Shown piece by piece: positions 46,204 through 57,287 of a DNA stretch of 64,000 nt (positions are counted from its first letter, which is position 1; each line of letters begins with the position of its first letter). Source of the stretch: Romanomermis culicivorax (taxonomy: Eukaryota > Nematoda > Enoplea > Mermithida > Mermithidae); the NCBI GenBank assembly GCA_963922205.1, contig CAWUHX010000012.1, forward strand, positions 2,232,001 through 2,296,000, read 5' to 3'. Made by a program: the position numbers and the translations under genes. The notes under the pieces were generated by a model, which saw only the letters and a program-made list of their open reading frames with translations, was not told the origin of the DNA and searched no databases.

Positions 46204-46742
46204 TCTCAAAAAATCTAATATTCAAGTTAACGAAATCAACAATACAATAAAAATAAGAAAAACAAGAATATTGGACAGAAATTAAAAATAAAGATGGAAC
46301 AAACGAAAATATAAAAATAATCATGAAGATCAATGAAAGAAACAAACAAATAAGATTACCACGATGAAACAAAGATTTTTGCTGTTTACCTGAACTTTGT
46401 CGAAAGTTGATGATCCAGCGGATTTTTTTTGTTTTCTAGCTGGTTTACAGCGCTGTCCAGCTGATTGAAATTATCAGCACATAATCAGCAATTGTTCAGA
46501 TCGGCGGGGTTGGGGAAGGGGTTGGGCTTTATTCCTTGGCTTAGCCCCGATATTTGCTTACTATGATACGATTTTTGATTTTGACTATTCTGCAACAATG
46601 AAAATGTGAGTAGAATTTGTAACCAAAAACGGGAAAAACGGTGCAGAATAAGGAAATTAAGAAAGATAATCGCGGGAAAGAAAAGAAGAGAAAAAACGAC
46701 ACTATTGCACTAAGGGGGGATTTGAATCAGAACTAAAAAAAC

Positions 46743-46972
46743 ATAGTCTTTTTTCTGTCAACTACCTCTAAATTGACAAATGAGAAAAGTTAGTGCCCTC
46801 GCCGAAGTGATCAAAAGAAATCGTTCACTGTAAAACTTTTTACTCAAAAGTTGCAAACGGTCAGTTGAATATGCTCACAAATTTTTAGTCTCATGTAAAC
46901 TTATAATTTAGTAAAAAATCGTAAAAATGTGAAATAGTACTTGCTTTCATTATTACAAAAAAAGGACTATTA
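46743..46972 (-). mobile_element. M1 MITE in intron 1
   Basis: Reverse orientation and diverged: CATAGTCTTTTTTCTGTCAA at the left; the right end AAAAAAAGGACTATT lacks the inner GAAGCATTT. Confidence 0.65.
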
Positions 46973-47087
46973 AGAAGAAGTATATTAAGTAACTAACTTA
47001 CTCAACTGAAAAAATGGTAAATGATCAATAAACAGAGGAATCAAAGAGCGATATAAAAGCAAAGAATGAAATAAAATAAGAACAAAA

Positions 47088-47340
47088 CTATACAATATGT
47101 TTTTTATAAAATGCTTCTAAATTGAAGAATGACAAAAAACAGTACTATCGCCCATGTCGTTCACACAAAGCTTTCGCTGTAAGATTTTTTGGTCAAAAAA
47201 TTTCTGACGGTTGGTTGAGTAAGCTCACAAATTCGCAGTTCGTTGTGACATATGGTTCAGCAGAAAATCGCAAAAATATGGAATAGTACTTGCTTTCCAC
47301 TTTTATTATTTAGAAGCATTTCAAGAAAAATAGATTATAA
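47088..47340 (-). mobile_element. M1 MITE in intron 1, full copy
   Basis: Reverse orientation: CTATACAATATGTTTTTTAT at the left, TTTCAAGAAAAATAGATTATA at the right. The DNA around it (46980-47090, 47345-47930) is strongly purine-rich on the sense strand. Confidence 0.8.
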
Positions 47341-47960
47341 AAAGGTAGAATAAAACGTTTTTAAACGCGTGAAACAGAACAAACAAAGAATCTGAAACAA
47401 TCAAAGAAAGCAGAAATTTAAAAGCAACCAGACAAGAAGGATGTAAAATTTGGAAGACAATAAATTAAGCGCAGAGAATGAAAAAGCAATGAAATAAAAT
47501 GGTGTTAAAAACAAGCAAATCTAGCGAAATAATTAACACGAGGAGAGCACAAAATGAAACAATAATCAAAACAGAGCGAAAGCGAGAACATAGAAAATTC
47601 TAAAAGAACAATGAAAAATATAAAAAACACGGAATAAACTGTAAACAACGCTAGAGAAACAAAAAAATAAGTAACAGTTTTACTGACAAGTGAGATGACA
47701 ACAAAACGCGTTAACAATTAGTCAACAACGACAAATATGCCGTAAGTTATAAATTTGTTTTATGCGAAAAAGAATTGCAAAAGAAAACGAAACAGCACAA
47801 TAAAAACCGCAAAATGAGGAAACGTTGAAAAAGGAATTGAGCAAAAGAGAAGAAAGTAAAAGACGTCCAAAATGCTAGCGAACTGGAAACAAATAAACTA
47901 AAAAGTAAGCAGAAAAAAGCGATGAACGAATATTTTATGTTTTGCTTTTGAAAATTCTAG

Positions 47961-48397
47961 AATTTCCTCATCTAAATTTTATTGCCAATTTGACCTCGTT
48001 CTCTTGATCACGCGCCAAATAACGGTTTGCCTTAATGGTCAAAAATTAATAGCTAAAAATGCCTTCCGTACTAATTCGTTTTTGATCGGTTTTGGTTACG
48101 ACAGCGAGAAATTATCTCAAATTTTCGACGAACCTTCCGCTTCGTCGTCTCCAGCATCATCGTCTTCGTCATCCTCAACATTGAAACGTTTCAATTTCGG
48201 GCTCAATAATGATAATAATAATAATAATAGGTCAGACGAGTTGAATTTTAATAACAATTTTTCTCATTTCCCGCCCAACAATGGGCATCAAAGACGATCA
48301 GTTATCGATTTTTTAAAAAAAATTTTGGCCGATCTGGACGTTTTCGTCGAGAAAAAGCTAAAAAATGGGGTTGTCACGTCGGATAAAAATCATTCAG
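47961..48397 (+). CDS. MOLO1-like gene, exon 2 (rest of TPM domain, Ser/Asn-rich loop)
   Basis: Opens after TTCTAG with one base that completes the codon split at exon 1, giving ...MEIEQ-ISSSKFYCQ. The segment CQFDLVLLITRQITVC fits the TPM core strand pair. A Ser-rich run (ASSSPASSSSSSS, residues about 45-60 of the exon), an Asn run and a basic helix follow (VIDFLKKILADLDVFVEKKL). The donor is TCAG|GTTTGG at 48398. The exon ends after one base of a codon, matching exon 3. The Ser/Asn-rich inserts are low complexity and probably variable. Confidence 0.7.
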
Positions 48398-48536
48398 GTT
48401 TGGTACATTTTTTATTGCAAAGAAAATTCAAAATATCATAATTAAAGTAGCATATTTTTCGACACCGTAATTTAAGTTATTGTGAATTCCACTGGCGTCA
48501 TACATGTTTTTTAAGGTAAATATGCAATACTGTCAG

Positions 48537-48638
48537 TTCATGGCGTGCCAATGTGGGCCATCGTCGTCTTTGTTGCTTTATTGGCCGTCACTTTTTCGTG
48601 CGTAGCCGTCAGCCACTGGATAAATATCGGTCAACGGG
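48537..48638 (+). CDS. MOLO1-like gene, exon 3 (transmembrane segment)
   Basis: Opens after CTGTCAG with two bases that complete the codon, then HGVPMWAIVVFVALLAVTFS, a clear membrane span, followed by SHWINIGQR. The intron before it is 139 bp. The chosen donor CGGG|GTAACT at 48639 leaves one base, in phase with exon 4. The frame stays open beyond it to 48766 (NWRMEVKSAE...), so a longer splice form or read-through cannot be excluded. Confidence 0.65.
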
Positions 48639-49087
48639 GTAACTGGCGAATGGAAGTCAAAAGCGCAGAAAGTGTTTCAAAAGCGCAGCAAAAACTCTCA
48701 GAAGTGCAGCAAGTGTATAGTCAGCTTTTTTCGTCTTCTGTTCATTTTGGACTTACTAGTTTATGATAGAGGGTGTCTTAAAAACAACTTATTACCATCA
48801 TAAACATATGTAGAAGCTTGTGAGATTCCGCCATTCATTTTTTTGTACACTGGAAGTGGTTTTGACTATAGGGATGTCCTGGGCACGCTGATGTTTTTTC
48901 AGTACTTTTTTATTCCAAATTTTGACTAAATCAAGGTCTGTAGTTACTCTGAAAAAGATGCAGATTGAGGAAACGGAAAAGAAAGAGTAGAGAGACGATC
49001 ACACGATAAGGCTAGGCGAAAAAAAGAAATTAAATAGAAAACATGTTAACAGAAATGAAAAAGAAAATCCTTAGTTTTAACTCTAAT

Positions 49088-49335
49088 CTGTAGTCTCTTT
49101 CTTGAAATGCTTCTAAATAATGAAAGTAGAAAGCAAGTAGAATTTCAGATTTTCACGATTTGCTGATAGACAATATATCATGTTGGACTGGAAATTTGTA
49201 AGCACATTAACCTGACCTTTAACAATTTTTCGAGTGAAAAATTTTACAGTAAGAGCTCCATGTAGACGATTTTGACGACAGTACGGATTTGTGTCACTTT
49301 TCTATTTGGAAGCATTTTATAAAAAACAGACTATA
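49088..49335 (+). mobile_element. M1 MITE in intron 3
   Basis: Left end TGTAGTCTCTTTCTTGAAAT, right end ATAAAAAACAGACTATA. A strongly diverged reverse-oriented copy may lie at 49765-49962. Confidence 0.8.
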
Positions 49336-50403
49336 CGTAGCACTAATCTACCTGGTCATTTTAAGGTATTCACAGTACTTTCACAAAATTTTAGTGACTA
49401 TCTTCTCAAAAATTCAGTTCGAGAAGGCAGAGTTTAATTTGCGTTAAGCTATACTTTTATCAACTTTTCGAATCAAGGTGGACGCCGAAAAATTTTTTTC
49501 TGAGAAGCGTTCATTTTTGTTTGACATTTCAAAACTCTATAGCTATTATACATGTTTGAGTGTCATTGACCAGATTATTTCGTCAAGTCAATGCATGAAA
49601 ATTCAAAAATATTTTTTTATGAAGCTCATGGCATATAAAAATTTATAACTGACTGCGCTTTTGGGACACATTTCCATTATTTGCTGGCGCTTTTGAACCT
49701 TTTGCGTGTGCTAGGCTGTGAACCCTATCCGTAACTGGCTGCGGTATCCTCAATTTTCTCTCAAATTTTTCTTAGTTGAAGAATGACAAAAATCAGTAGT
49801 GCCGCGAAAATTTTTTGCCGAAATGTTTTACAGTATGAGATTTTTCATTTGAAAAGTTGTTTGGTTAGTAGATTCTGCCCGCAAGTTTTGGGTCTTAATG
49901 TGGACTAAAGTTTAGCTCAAAAACAAAAACACTTCTCACTTTCCACACTATTAGATTACACAGAGACCATATCTCTTTCCATTATAATAATGATCTGCAA
50001 CAAGCAGAATGATAACAATGCAGTAATTCTAGCATTATCTTTTTTGCTGCCAATGTCCTCCATGGATAACGGCTAATTCGCGAAGTACATCGGAACTGTT
50101 GGGAAAGTATCAGGAGTCAAAATTTTGTCGGGCAATTTGTTACCAGGTTCTGTTTTTTGAATTCACCAAATGCATATTTTATTCGAATTTTCGAAAAACT
50201 TTTTTCCCAACTACAGACTTCGAAAAAATGTACAAGCTCTTTAGACCGTTGGCAAAAATTGTGTATTTTCGAAAGCGTGAAATTGTAGGAAAGAGAATGA
50301 ATTTTACGGGAAAATTTTTCGAGTTAGTGAGAATTTCATTAATTCAAAAAATCAATTGAAATTGGATTCAGATGCGTTTATACGAGTACCTACAAAATAT
50401 CGG

Positions 50404-50828
50404 TATAGTATAGCATGTCTCCACATGGGACAAAAATCGATTGAAAAAGATTTTGAGTAGAATTGGGTAAATCGATGTCGCTGATTACGAATATGATATC
50501 AGAAATTTTATAGGAGCAGGTCTTCACGTGTTTTTCCAATAAAAATAATTTCAAAGTTCAATCAAAATTTATTCTTGCACAGTTTAGTCACATTTTTATC
50601 AGACCAAGGGGAACTGCTCAGGCTTAGGCTTAGGCTTAGGCTTAAGCTCAGGCTTGGGCATAGGCATAGGCATATAGGCATAGGCTTAGGCTTAGGTTTA
50701 GACTTAAGCTTAGGCCTAGGCTTAGGCTAGCCTCGTTGTCAGCGACATAGATTTACCCAAGAAACTATTCTAATAAACTCACAATTTTTTCAATCCATTT
50801 TTGACCCTTGTGGAGACATACTACACTA
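50404..50828. mobile_element. Inverted-repeat element enclosing a TTAGGC array
   Basis: The left arm (50404-50484) reads TAGCATGTCTCCACATGGGA ... GGGTAAATCGATGTCGCTGA. The right arm (50737-50828) reads the same on the other strand (TAGTATGTCTCCACAAGGGT ... GGGTAAATCTATGTCGCTGA). It lies in intron 3 of the MOLO1-like gene. Confidence 0.7.
50616..50731 (+). repeat. Interstitial telomere-type repeat (TTAGGC)n, degenerate
   Basis: About 18 hexamers, mostly TAGGCT (the TTAGGC phase), with variants TAAGCT, CAGGCT, TGGGCA and TAGGCA. TTAGGC is the telomere repeat of most nematodes. Confidence 0.75.
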
Positions 50829-51311
50829 ATACCCAAAAAAGGCATCTTTTCTGTAATCGACCTCGAAAATTTCGTTTCTATTGCGAGCTGCGGCCAAAAT
50901 TTTCGTCTTTACTCTGGAAGCCATTTCATTCGTGATGTACAAAAAATGATCTCCCGCTTAACTCACCATATGACAAACATTTAAAAAAAACAAATAAAAA
51001 TTTTGAACATTTTTAATTAAGAGCATTTTACAGACCCGATTTTATGGAATTCAAAAAAGTGTTCACAGGAAAAACTGGAATATTTAACAAAAAATCGAGA
51101 AAAAACTCCATATGTACAATAAACTCAGGATTGGGTTTTCGACTTAAATTTCTCGATATTTTTAATCTGAGAAATTTGAATATTTATAGATAAATAAATA
51201 ATTACAGAAAAACTGAAATTTTAAGCCAGTCGAATTCACATTGATGGGAAATCATTAAAACTGTAAATCGCTTATATGAACAATCTTCTTTATCTTACGT
51301 GACATTTTCAG

Positions 51312-51553
51312 GAAGGAATCGCTTCAGACAGCGCGACAAGACCGTCACAGGCGTCAAAAGTCACACTCACGACCGTCGCTGGCGGGCCGGTTTTGCCGGC
51401 GGTGTGATGGACATGCACGTCAGCGGCGGCGCCGGCCATAAAATATCCAGCGGCGCTGGATCGGCCAGCGGTAATAATAAAAAACGCGGCCTCTTCGCTT
51501 CGGCGCCCCGTTCGACCCACTGCAAATCGCAGGATAATTATAGACGGGTTTAA
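51312..51553 (+). CDS. MOLO1-like gene, exon 4 (cytoplasmic tail) and stop
   Basis: Opens after a consensus ATTTTCAG with two bases completing a Gly codon, then RNRFRQRDKTVTGVKSHTHD, a basic juxtamembrane stretch. A Gly-rich part (FAGGVMDMHVSGGAGHK, SSGAGSASG) and KKRGLFASAPRS follow, ending at TAA 51551-51553. Joined to exons 1-3, the coding length is 1353 bases with no internal stop, i.e. 450 residues, with all three junctions in phase. Base use is much GC-richer than the flanking intron. Confidence 0.7.
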
Positions 51554-51636
51554 ATAGAAATCGAGTGTTAGCGACTCAGCTGTTTTACTCTTTCATTTCT
51601 CGCCTTTTTTGTAGATCAATATGTACATGATCCGAC

Positions 51637-51658
51637 AATAAAACATTGTGACAATAAA
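51637..51658 (+). terminator. Poly(A) signals of the MOLO1-like gene
   Basis: AATAAA at 51637-51642 and again at 51653-51658, about 85-105 bases after the stop codon. Confidence 0.6.
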
Positions 51659-52280
51659 ACATTGTTGCACGTTGCGGTTGATCAAAATAGGCGACCCATT
51701 CATTACCTTTGTGCAGTCTGTTTTTATGTACATATGCTTTGAAAAATGAATAAAGCACAAGGCTTCTAATAATGCTACAAAATTTAATTTGACCATTGTT
51801 GTTTGGGGAGAATATTGCAGAGACTTTTGTTAAAAATGAGACTCGGAACTTACAGAGAAACGCTTTTGCACATGAAAAACGTGCAATACACGTAGAACAT
51901 TTTCTCTAAAGTTCTTGCTATACAGTCATTTTGCGAAGAGTAAGTGTCCGCGAACGTCCTCCTAAACATCGTTTTGCGTTTATTCGTATATTTAGAGAAA
52001 TGGAGTAATTCTTGTTGTTATCGATATTTTGACCATTTTCTATGATCGAATTTCTTCTCAAGGCTTTGATGCTCACTAACTTCGAATTGAAATACCGGCA
52101 AACGGTAATTTTTGATATTACTGTAGCATTGAGTCTCGTGAACATACTGACTTCTAAATGACTTCTCTCTTATTTAATCAAATAATGCAGGAATGAAATT
52201 CAGTGCGACGTGGGAAGGTTTTGATAAAAATTTGAGCTCGAAAAGCATTTTTTATAAAATTGAAGTTTTATTGGCAAAGG

Positions 52281-52484
52281 TTATAGTCCGTATTTCATAA
52301 AACGCTTGTAAATTGAAAAAAGACACAAATTAGAGCCGTAGTAGAAAGCATTTGAATTTTCATTATTTTTAGTGACTATGCCTGGTTCAGCATAAAAAAC
52401 AAATTTGAAATAAATGTGAAATATCATTTGCTTTGTAGTTTCATTATTTGGAAGCATTTTCGAGAGAAAGATTGCAGATACGGA
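52281..52484 (-). mobile_element. M1 MITE, diverged
   Basis: Reverse orientation: TTATAGTCCGTATTTCATAA at the left, GGAAGCATTTTCGAGAGAAA at the right. The DNA between the gene end and this copy (51660-52280) holds nothing recognised. Confidence 0.65.
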
Positions 52485-52644
52485 TTAAAATTTAGAGCTG
52501 ACTTCTATCACTGGAAAATCGCAATTGTAGCTTAGCGATGATTTGCGTAAGTCACTCTTCACTCAACAGTTTGTAAATAGGTGTACCGGTTTACTGTAAC
52601 ATATCAGGCATATATAAACTCGATAATGTTAGATTGATTGTCAG

Positions 52645-52778
52645 GACAGGTCGAAGCACGTTCATTTTCTCGCGATGGTATTGATGGTTTCCTTGTCTGG
52701 TTGGTCGATGCTGCCCTGCTAGTTTACGTTTGCAATATCATTGAATCGGTCTATAGATCGAATGTCGTCCCGCCTGTG
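52645..52778 (+). CDS. Candidate exon, membrane-protein-like
   Basis: A GC-balanced patch after TGTCAG and before GTAAGT. Only one frame is open: QVEARSFSRDGIDGFLVWLV, then DAALLVYVCNII and ESVYRSNVVPPV, a probable membrane span. It ends in phase 0. A further candidate starts after ACTAG at 52823 (44-bp intron); in one frame it reads HPFVLVVAATFIWAVPVF, also membrane-like, but its phase does not match. It may be part of a multi-span receptor gene. No family is assigned. Confidence 0.3.
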
Positions 52779-53226
52779 GTAAGTTGAGAAATTGTTTTTT
52801 TATTTACGTATGTATCGACTAGTTCATCCGTTCGTACTTGTCGTTGCGGCAACTTTCATCTGGGCAGTCCCCGTTTTTTCTCGAAAAATTGGCTTATCAC
52901 AATTGAAAATTAAGTTTAGAATGCTTGTAAGGTGTTTTCGTGCATATCTTAGATTTATCTGCTGGTTTCCGTTTTTGTTTTTTGTTCCGCTGCTTGCAAA
53001 AAATTGAGCTGAATCATACCTGTAATCACCGTTTTTTTCCTCAAATAGGGTCTTTTGAGGAAAAAATTTGGAAATGAGGAATAAAATTTTGGGTATGATT
53101 CTCATTGTGGAAAAAAAATTTGGAAAATTCACATTCCGAAAGATGCGTTTTGTTGGACTTCAAAAGGTCAAAATCTCAATTTTCCGGCGCTACGCACCGG
53201 TCATGGATATAGTGATGACTATTTTC

Positions 53227-53433
53227 CATACCTGTAAGACCTCCGACCAGTTGGGGGGGGGGGGGGGTAGGAAAAAGTCGAAATTTTTCCCAAAAAAGGC
53301 CAAAAAACATACACTTTTCGGCAAATTTTTTTAATTTTTTCCCAACTGGGGGGGGGGGGGGGGTAAATGATTTTGGGTACTGGGTTGGCCAAGTTGGGTG
53401 GGGGGTCCCCCAACCCCCCCATGTACAGGTATG
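53227..53433. mobile_element. Small TIR element with 8-bp target duplication, copy 1
   Basis: Ends CATACCTGTA and TACAGGTATG. Flanked by CTATTTTC at 53219-53226 and 53434-53441. Contains two runs of 15-17 G. Eight-base duplications are typical of hAT elements. Confidence 0.8.
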
Positions 53434-53925
53434 CTATTTTCTATAAGGTGCGGCCGTTAGCATATCTACTTCGAAATACTAATTAATGCTCAACAGTCAA
53501 TTATGTCGCCTAAAATAGAGATTTCTCATTCTCTCAGTTTTTTCTCTCGATGCTTGGAATTTTTTAGAAGCTTGCAACCTGAACTTTTGCGTTTATTGAA
53601 GATGGAAATTAAAGACATCATTCTAGACTGCGATTCTAGATTTTCTGTCACGAATATCTGTTAAAGAGATTTATTTTCCAGCGTTTTAGAATATAAAAAC
53701 CCGAAAATTTTTCCGGCGCTTGGCGCCGGAACGGGGTTCAAATTACACTTCATCAGTTTAATTTTAATTTATTTTTCAACGTTATAAAGGTTTATTTTCC
53801 AGCGTTTTAGGAGGTGAAAAACTGGGGAAAAGTCCTTTTTTTATCTTTCTTTAGGAAAATTTCCGGTTTTTTCGATCTCCCCTTTCTTAATCATTCAATA
53901 AATGGTTCGCCATTGTGACTTATTC

Positions 53926-54145
53926 CATACCTGCAATTGGGGCGGGTTGATGGAGGAACTCCACCCCCAACTTGGTCAACTCTATGTATACCCAACCTCC
54001 CCTCGAACTAAGAAACATTAGGATAAAAGTGGCCTTTGGGCCTTGGAAAATTTTCGATATTTTCTCGACTTTTTTGATATTGGGACCCCCACCTTGAAAT
54101 TTTCGGTGTACCCCCCCCCAACTGGTCGGACCTGTTACAAATATG
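53926..54145. mobile_element. Small TIR element with 8-bp target duplication, copy 2
   Basis: Starts CATACCTGCA and ends CAAATATG. Flanked by ACTTATTC (53918-53925) and ACTTATTT (54146-54153). It shares CAACTGGTCGGACC with the inverse of the first copy. Confidence 0.7.
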
Positions 54146-54447
54146 ACTTATTTATCATAGTAGAGAACTAAACAGTTCTGCGTAATTCAGTCAATCTTCT
54201 TGTGTTTTGAGAAATGTAAAGAAAAGTCCTCATTTTATTTATTGCTCGTGATTCCGTCATTCAAGTTCGAATCAGCAAATTGTGTTCATGATGAATGGTT
54301 ATTTAATTCTGCCATATGAGCTAGATAAAACATATGATATGATAACCGTTTCCTGAAATATGCATATTCCTGTATCCCTGTCACATCTGCTTCCTGGCGT
54401 AATAGTGTTTTTTTAGAATTTGATGGTTGAATGGAACGCTGTCTTAG

Positions 54448-54513
54448 TTTACCAATCTGAGACGACAATGCCCTCCGAGACCGAATAAGGAATTTCCCGC
54501 GCAGCTACGATCG
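54448..54513 (+). CDS. Candidate micro-exon
   Basis: A 66-bp patch between GTCTTAG and GTAAGA, open in one frame only: FTNLRRQCPPRPNKEFPAQL, phase 0 at both ends. Phase-compatible with the exon ending at 52778. Short, so chance is possible. Confidence 0.2.
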
Positions 54514-54689
54514 GTAAGACATTGAAAATTTTCCCTCTTCCTTGTGCTTGTTGGATGATGATTTAGCTTTTTACGTGTGATTATTACTGATCACAACAAT
54601 ACGCTAATTTGCCGACTTCTGACATATATAAATTTATCCTCGTGATTTACATCTTTTAACTGCCGATGCTAACTGAATTACATTTTCAG

Positions 54690-54806
54690 ACCCCTTTTTA
54701 GCGTAGTGCAATCGTCATATCGGTCGTCGAACACTGATCAGTCCCGAAATTTGATTCAATCGAGGGCCTCAAGGTCCACACGCTTCTTCGGGCTGATGGT
54801 GATTTA
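54690..54806 (+). CDS. Candidate exon with receptor-like basic loop and membrane span
   Basis: After ATTTTCAG one frame is open: QSSYRSSNTDQSRNLIQSRA, then SRSTRFFGLMVIYIL, with a weak donor GTATTT. A basic Ser/Arg loop before a hydrophobic span is like loop 3 and helix 6 of rhodopsin-type receptors. The phase does not match the micro-exon at 54448, which weakens both. Confidence 0.2.
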
Positions 54807-55059
54807 TATACTGGTATTTTGTGAATTTGCAAGTTGATGTTTGTGTGAAAATACAACGAAATGGTGTAGAAGGGAATAGAAAATTAATTAGCCGAACTGG
54901 CCGCTTTTCAGAATATGCAACAACATTTTGCTCCTATTCGGCGGAACTCAAAATTGCGAGATTCATAACAGCGTATTGTGAAGAGGGTTTCACCATCAAT
55001 ATAGGCGGTCGGAAATGAGATGGAGATGTAAAAACTGAAAGCGAAACACGACAGCGAAT

Positions 55060-55998
55060 TTTCCATTCAGCGAAGCATCAGAACAGATCCTCCGGAAAAT
55101 TGAGATTGGGCAGGGTGGACGTTTTGGCACATGGCCCATTTGGTCCTCCTTTTCGATCTGATGGATGTCGTTTGTCACATTTTGGCACTAATCGCCAGAT
55201 TTCTGACATGGCTTTACAGCATGTGTTTTCACGACATAGCTTTTTATTCTTATTTGTTTAATATTAACATCTAATGCCTGTTTTTTGTTTCTTTTTTCCT
55301 TTATCAATTCATTTTGGATATTCTGATTTTGTGTTACCTTTTGTGTAATTTTTTCAGGTTGTGTACTTTGTTCTATTTTTTACCTACTTTTTACTACATT
55401 ATGTCACTTCTCATGTCTCTGTCATTCTTTTTCTGTTCTGCTTTTACTGCGTAATTATTTTATTCATTTCATCTTATTTTTTTATTTTATTTTATTCATT
55501 GCATCAATTTATTTTTTTTGCGATGCAATTAAGCTGCATACAAAACAACTAATAGAAAATCCTTATGATAATTTTTAGCTTTTGTTTTTTTCCAACGTTT
55601 CAAAAAATGCTTTTCTCAAATAAATTTCTCGTGATTTTGGAATGGTCCGTTCCTGCATACCTACCGCAACTGCACCACAAAAACGTGAAATTTAGATGGC
55701 CAAATGCAACTAAAAATAGACAAATAGTTGAGACAAATAGACTATCTCAACCATCGAAAACGATTTTAATTTACCCATTTCGCATATTGTGCGCGTTTAC
55801 TCTAATGCGTAGAAATTTTTAGTATTCGCTCATTTGAGAATCGCCGTATTGAGATTTTGCTGTAATGAGAATCGCTGTATTGAGATTTCGCTGTATTGAG
55901 ACCTCGCTGTAATGAGAATCGCTGTGTTGAGACTTCGCTGCAATGAGAATCGCTGTTTTGAGTCTTGCTATTTTGAGTTTCACTGTATTGGGAACATG
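55060..55998. mobile_element. Foldback element FB2, copy 1
   Basis: The left end region has CATTCAGCGAAGCATCAGAA. The right arm at 55830-55995 is about ten 15-16-bp units (TCGCTGTATTGAGATT type). The interior is pyrimidine-rich, with a conserved block AGATGGCCAAATGCAACTAA shared with copies 2 and 3. No coding capacity. Confidence 0.7.
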
Positions 55999-56339
55999 TC
56001 TAAGGAAAGGAAAATGGACTGATAGATCCAGTTCGGGGTCTGGTGTAATATAGTAAATGAAAAAGGGAATGAAATAAATACATAGTTAACAAACGAAAAT
56101 GGTGAACTAAACGGGTGGTCGGTGAGGTGGTGTAACGACCAGTTTTAGAGATACTTTACTTGATCCTAATGACCAGACGGGGTGACGTATAAACGGGATA
56201 GGGTGGATAATGAATGTGATGCAGTAGATCCCTTGATTCCTCGACAAAAAAACGCACACGCTTGCTTGCAAATAATGAAATTTGGTTTAACTGCTTTCAA
56301 ATAAAATATCGCTTGCAAATAAAAAGATGCAGACGGGGA

Positions 56340-56893
56340 AATTCTAAGATTCTGCACAAACTAACTAAATCATGCTTTGCTTTTCTTTAAATACGGCTTC
56401 TGTGGCCACTCCCTGGGCGTCCCAGGAGGTCTTGCTTCTGTCCATCTTCTTCTGCCAATCACCGCTTCTTGCTTCATTATTCTTGCTAATTTGGTCACGC
56501 CTTCCAACGCTTTCCTAGTACTGTATGCTTTTCGTGTCTTCCCTATGCTTGCTTCCTACGGTGGGCTTAGCCACACCTCTGAGCTTCTGTGCTTGCCTCT
56601 GTATGTATTTCCTCTGTGTACACATGTTTTGTGGGACCATCACTACCATCCCACTTTGTCTGGCGGGGCTATTACTTTTTACTGTGTGCAGGTGTTGTTT
56701 ACGATTTTTATGAGAAATTAATGTAGCCGTGGAATGTGTACTTTAGTGTAGGTTCTAGGGGACCAGCTGCCGATGTGCAAATTAATTGGGGCGTCTTAAT
56801 TGGGTCAATAGCGGCTACCAGGGTGTGGAAGGATCAAAATAAAGTACTTCACATAATTTTACAGGAATGTTTGGGTGAATTCCAGACACCCTT
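56340..56893 (-). mobile_element. Solo-LTR-like sequence, copy 2
   Basis: The inverted counterpart of 24489-25065. On the minus strand it starts TGTCTGGAATTCACCC and has a TATA-like GTATTTAAAG near its end. Frames on the plus strand here are shadows of this repeat. 55999-56339 and 56894-57287 hold no gene. Confidence 0.5.
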
Positions 56894-57287
56894 AAGACGA
56901 AAAATTATGAAATGAAATAATATTTAATAAATGAATATCACATAGTGTATTCTATATATTTACAGTACTGCATTAGCAGGTACATTACAGTTGCAGATTT
57001 TTTGCATAAAACATTGTTTTATACTGGAATACCATGTCAACAATAACATGAAGTGTGCCACATTTTGTTATTGTAACAGGGTGGTCGCATCGATGACCGT
57101 TTCTGTGGATTTTATTTTTTTGTAGGATTTTCGGATTCTGTTGTTGAACAAGACCATTTTGTTGTCCAACCGTCATTGTTTTATAAACACGATGCATGAT
57201 AAAACCACTTTCAACACAAAGTGTATACAGCGTTTTTTCTAATTAGCGCTCGTGCACTAGGTAGTGCTTCAGCATCCCAATCATATA

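Noticed and set aside
53219-53422. A minus-strand Pro-rich frame
   Set aside because: Produced by poly-C complements of the poly-G runs in a small TIR element.
56377-56721. A 114-residue plus-strand frame with hydrophobic stretches
   Set aside because: It lies wholly inside a solo-LTR-like repeat that is homologous to 24489-25065 in inverse orientation; the frame is not kept there.
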